NCBI RefSeq assembly: GCF_039134705.1
Contig: NZ_CP146256.1
Span: 3,100,001 to 3,164,000 of the forward strand
DNA from: Kineothrix sp. IPX-CK
GTDB taxonomy: Bacteria; Bacillota; Clostridia; Lachnospirales; Lachnospiraceae
Direction: 5' to 3'
Length of the DNA: 64,000 nucleotides
The notes below the pieces were generated by a model. It saw nothing but the letters and a program-made list of their open reading frames with translations. It was not told where the DNA came from and did no database searches. The position numbers and the translations under genes are program-made. Shown one piece after another: positions 62,414 to 64,000 of this stretch (position 1 is the first letter of the stretch; each line of letters starts with the position of its first letter).

Positions 62414-63213
62414 CGTTTCTTCTCCTCCGCTCCTTTCAGGAAAGCCGCCGCAAAATCCATCAGCTGCTTTTCAATTCCTCTATCTCTGAACAGAGGCTCA
62501 ACAAACAACATTTTTGTTTCCGCACAATACATTCCCACAGCTCTCGTCGCGCACTTTCCCACAAAGAAACAAAGCTCACCCCGTTCTATTTTGTTTATCA
62601 GTTCATTCTGTTTGTCATCGGTTAATAAAGCCATCTCTCCTTCGGCCATGTATCCGTTATGAAGCTTTAGAATCTGCCAATAATCCTCTTTTTTCAATTC
62701 CTCGCATAAGACCGCTTCCGTACCTTCCTGCATTAACGTATATAAAATACTTCCATCTTCGTCATATCCGTTATATTCAAATCCCAAGGACATCCAAAAT
62801 CTTCGATTTCCCTCATTGGATAAATTCAGTTCAAAATATTTCGCATCATGTACTTCCTTCCGGAGCTGCCTAAAACAGGCTTTTCCATACCCTGCACTTC
62901 TATACTCCGGATAAATGCAAAAATCTAAAATAAAACATTTTCCGTCCTCTGAAGCATAAACACAATAGGAACAAAAGCCAATTTGAACTTCTCCTTTATT
63001 AAAAAATATCATATGTGCCCTGTCGATTGTCCTGTCGCATATGGCGATTAACGCATTCCGGTATTTCTCCGAAAGAAAATACTCCTTATCCTCCTGCGTA
63101 ATCGGACTACCGATCGACTCATTAGGGAAAATATCCCTTATTAAATATTCTTCATGCTTCTTCCAGAAAGCGTCCCTGCATGCTTCTTCTATTGTAATCT
63201 CTTCTAATTCCAC
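62410..63213 (-). CDS. two-part GNAT-family acetyltransferase
   Basis: 267 aa. The N-terminal half has a clear GNAT motif (ILDFCIYPEYRSAGYGKACFRQL ... NRRFWMSLGFEYNGYD). The C-terminal half (from about 170) looks like a second, degenerate GNAT domain. Coupled to the GNAT gene downstream and to the PilZ gene upstream by one-base overlap. Confidence 0.78.
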   Translation of the reverse strand: MELEEITIEEACRDAFWKKHEEYLIRDIFPNESIGSPITQEDKEYFLSEKYRNALIAICDRTIDRAHMIFFNKGEVQIGFCSYCVYASEDGKCFILDFCIYPEYRSAGYGKACFRQLRKEVHDAKYFELNLSNEGNRRFWMSLGFEYNGYDEDGSILYTLMQEGTEAVLCEELKKEDYWQILKLHNGYMAEGEMALLTDDKQNELINKIERGELCFFVGKCATRAVGMYCAETKMLFVEPLFRDRGIEKQLMDFAAAFLKGAEEKKR

Positions 63214-63590
63214 TATTTATCCTCCAAGCCGCTTTCGGATTCGTTTTTCATCTTCTCCTGTACGGAAGTCACCACATCGTAAACATCAATTCTATGGCTT
63301 TCCATTTCCGGCATTCCTATGAACAGTCCGCCGTAATTTATGCTATCTCCGCTTCTTTCCATACGAATGATTTCAATGAAAGCATGAATAGTCTCCTTCG
63401 TCCATATTCTCAAAAAGCCTTCATAAACTGCCCCTATCTCCAGTTCTTCGCCGCACCGAAAGCCAACTCCCGACTTGGATACATTCACCACGTCGATTGC
63501 GACCTCCTTATCTCCTCTGTCTTTATCGAGGCGTTTCATAATCAGCTTGGATTCCAACTCCATTCTGCGGTCTTTTCTCTTCTCACTCAT
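63213..63590 (-). CDS. PilZ-domain protein
   Basis: 125 aa. The cyclic-di-GMP-binding RxxxR is seen as RKDRRMELES at residues 4-13, and DVVNVSKSGVGFRC corresponds to the (D/N)xSxxG part. It probably responds to c-di-GMP; the HD-GYP-type protein at 51-52 kb is a possible member of the same signalling network. Confidence 0.85.
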   Translation of the reverse strand: MSEKRKDRRMELESKLIMKRLDKDRGDKEVAIDVVNVSKSGVGFRCGEELEIGAVYEGFLRIWTKETIHAFIEIIRMERSGDSINYGGLFIGMPEMESHRIDVYDVVTSVQEKMKNESESGLEDK

Positions 63591-63768
63591 TTATATTCTC
63601 CCTTTCTTATACTTAACGCTATCCCTTATTCTGATTTTATATCAAGAAATGGGGTATTACAAGACTTCTGCATTGAATATAAATAATAAAACACCGAAAA
63701 GAAGCAATGACCGCCTGCCATTTATTACGGTGTTCTATATATAAATTATTTTTTATATAAAGTGATGG
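63591..63768. other. gap with possible terminator
   Basis: AACACCG (about 63690) pairs with CGGTGTT (about 63728) across a long loop. No gene seen. Confidence 0.35.
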
Positions 63769-64000
63769 CTATAGTCTGCTTGCATTATGTGACAAAGCTT
63801 CCTTCAAGCCCTCTGCCGTACTCAGAAAATTGATTCCCGACTCTCTTATCTTGCTTAAATCCATCCGTAGGTTTCTGTGTTTGTCCGCAAACGACTCCCT
63901 GTCTTCCACTACGCTTACCCCTGAAATATTTTTCAGCTTTAACATGTGCCTTACCACGTCGCAGGTACAAAGGTCATTTTCGCTTCCAAAATTATATACC
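63769..64000 (-). CDS. RmlD-like NAD(P)-dependent sugar reductase, C-terminal part
   Basis: The frame is open to the right edge: YNFGSENDLCTCDVVRHML ... LDLSKIRESGI-type block MDLSKIRESGINFLSTAEGL. This resembles the C-terminus of dTDP-4-dehydrorhamnose reductase / short-chain epimerase proteins (GxYNFG and 'R..LD..' substrate loop). Only about 76 residues are visible, so the call is by the end signature alone. Confidence 0.55.
   Translation of the reverse strand, partial: VYNFGSENDLCTCDVVRHMLKLKNISGVSVVEDRESFADKHRNLRMDLSKIRESGINFLSTAEGLKEALSHNASRL

Overview
The window is a piece of a Gram-positive, low-to-medium GC chromosome that looks like Lachnospiraceae (Clostridia). The grounds are the dgt-dnaG-rpoD-trmK order, families I associate with that group (DUF4125, DUF3877, DUF6320, DUF6774, DAK-related small protein), a ferredoxin-dependent 2-oxoacid oxidoreductase, a GerMN lipoprotein, a Spo0A C-terminal-domain protein and Gram-positive-type LexA boxes. 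No database search was possible; family names rest on motif recognition.

Layout. 1-9.4 kb: the macromolecular-synthesis cluster (trmK, rpoD, dnaG, dgt), a lipase-like hydrolase, an acyltransferase/DUF6320 pair and a GerMN lipoprotein. 9.5-12.1 kb: small housekeeping genes and one internally deleted kinase remnant. 12.3-19.5 kb: one long minus-strand operon (flavin oxidoreductase, amino-acid-type ABC transporter, MmgE/PrpD protein, cysteine synthase). It is preceded by a consensus promoter, a short leader peptide with three consecutive Cys codons and an intrinsic terminator, so it is a candidate cysteine attenuator. A possible small RNA is transcribed divergently. 19.7-25.9 kb: a 2-oxoacid:ferredoxin oxidoreductase, two tRNA-Leu genes, a Spo0A-C-only protein, MscL with a zinc-ribbon tail, a flagellar-cap-like protein and an IS200-type element.

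26-42.5 kb is accessory DNA: a decayed prophage related in logic to Bacillus phage SPbeta. It has a MrpR/YopR-like recombinase-fold repressor on the minus strand. Divergent from it is an operon that begins at a promoter whose spacer contains a perfect LexA box. This operon encodes a YonO/QDE-1-type single-polypeptide RNA polymerase (DxDGD motif), whose gene is interrupted by a roughly 271-nt ORF-less group I intron that restores the reading frame exactly when removed. Unknown phage proteins, a tail-like protein and a truncated tape-measure gene follow. A second LexA-box promoter drives a small unknown gene. The prophage has been hit by an IS4-type element (8-bp target duplication), a ~1.4-kb insertion carrying a structured-RNA-like stretch and two small genes, an IS21 istB fragment fused in frame to tape-measure sequence, and a frameshifted IS256 transposase.

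42.7-64 kb returns to chromosomal genes: a large AT-rich membrane protein, a glutamine-amidotransferase-like hydrolase, DUF2974 and NdpA-like proteins, TrkH/TrkA potassium uptake, an HD-GYP protein, an alanine/sodium symporter, the complete pst-phoU-phoPR phosphate regulon with Pho-box direct repeats in front of both pstS and the two-component genes, endonuclease III, three GNAT acetyltransferases, a PilZ protein and the end of an RmlD-like reductase.
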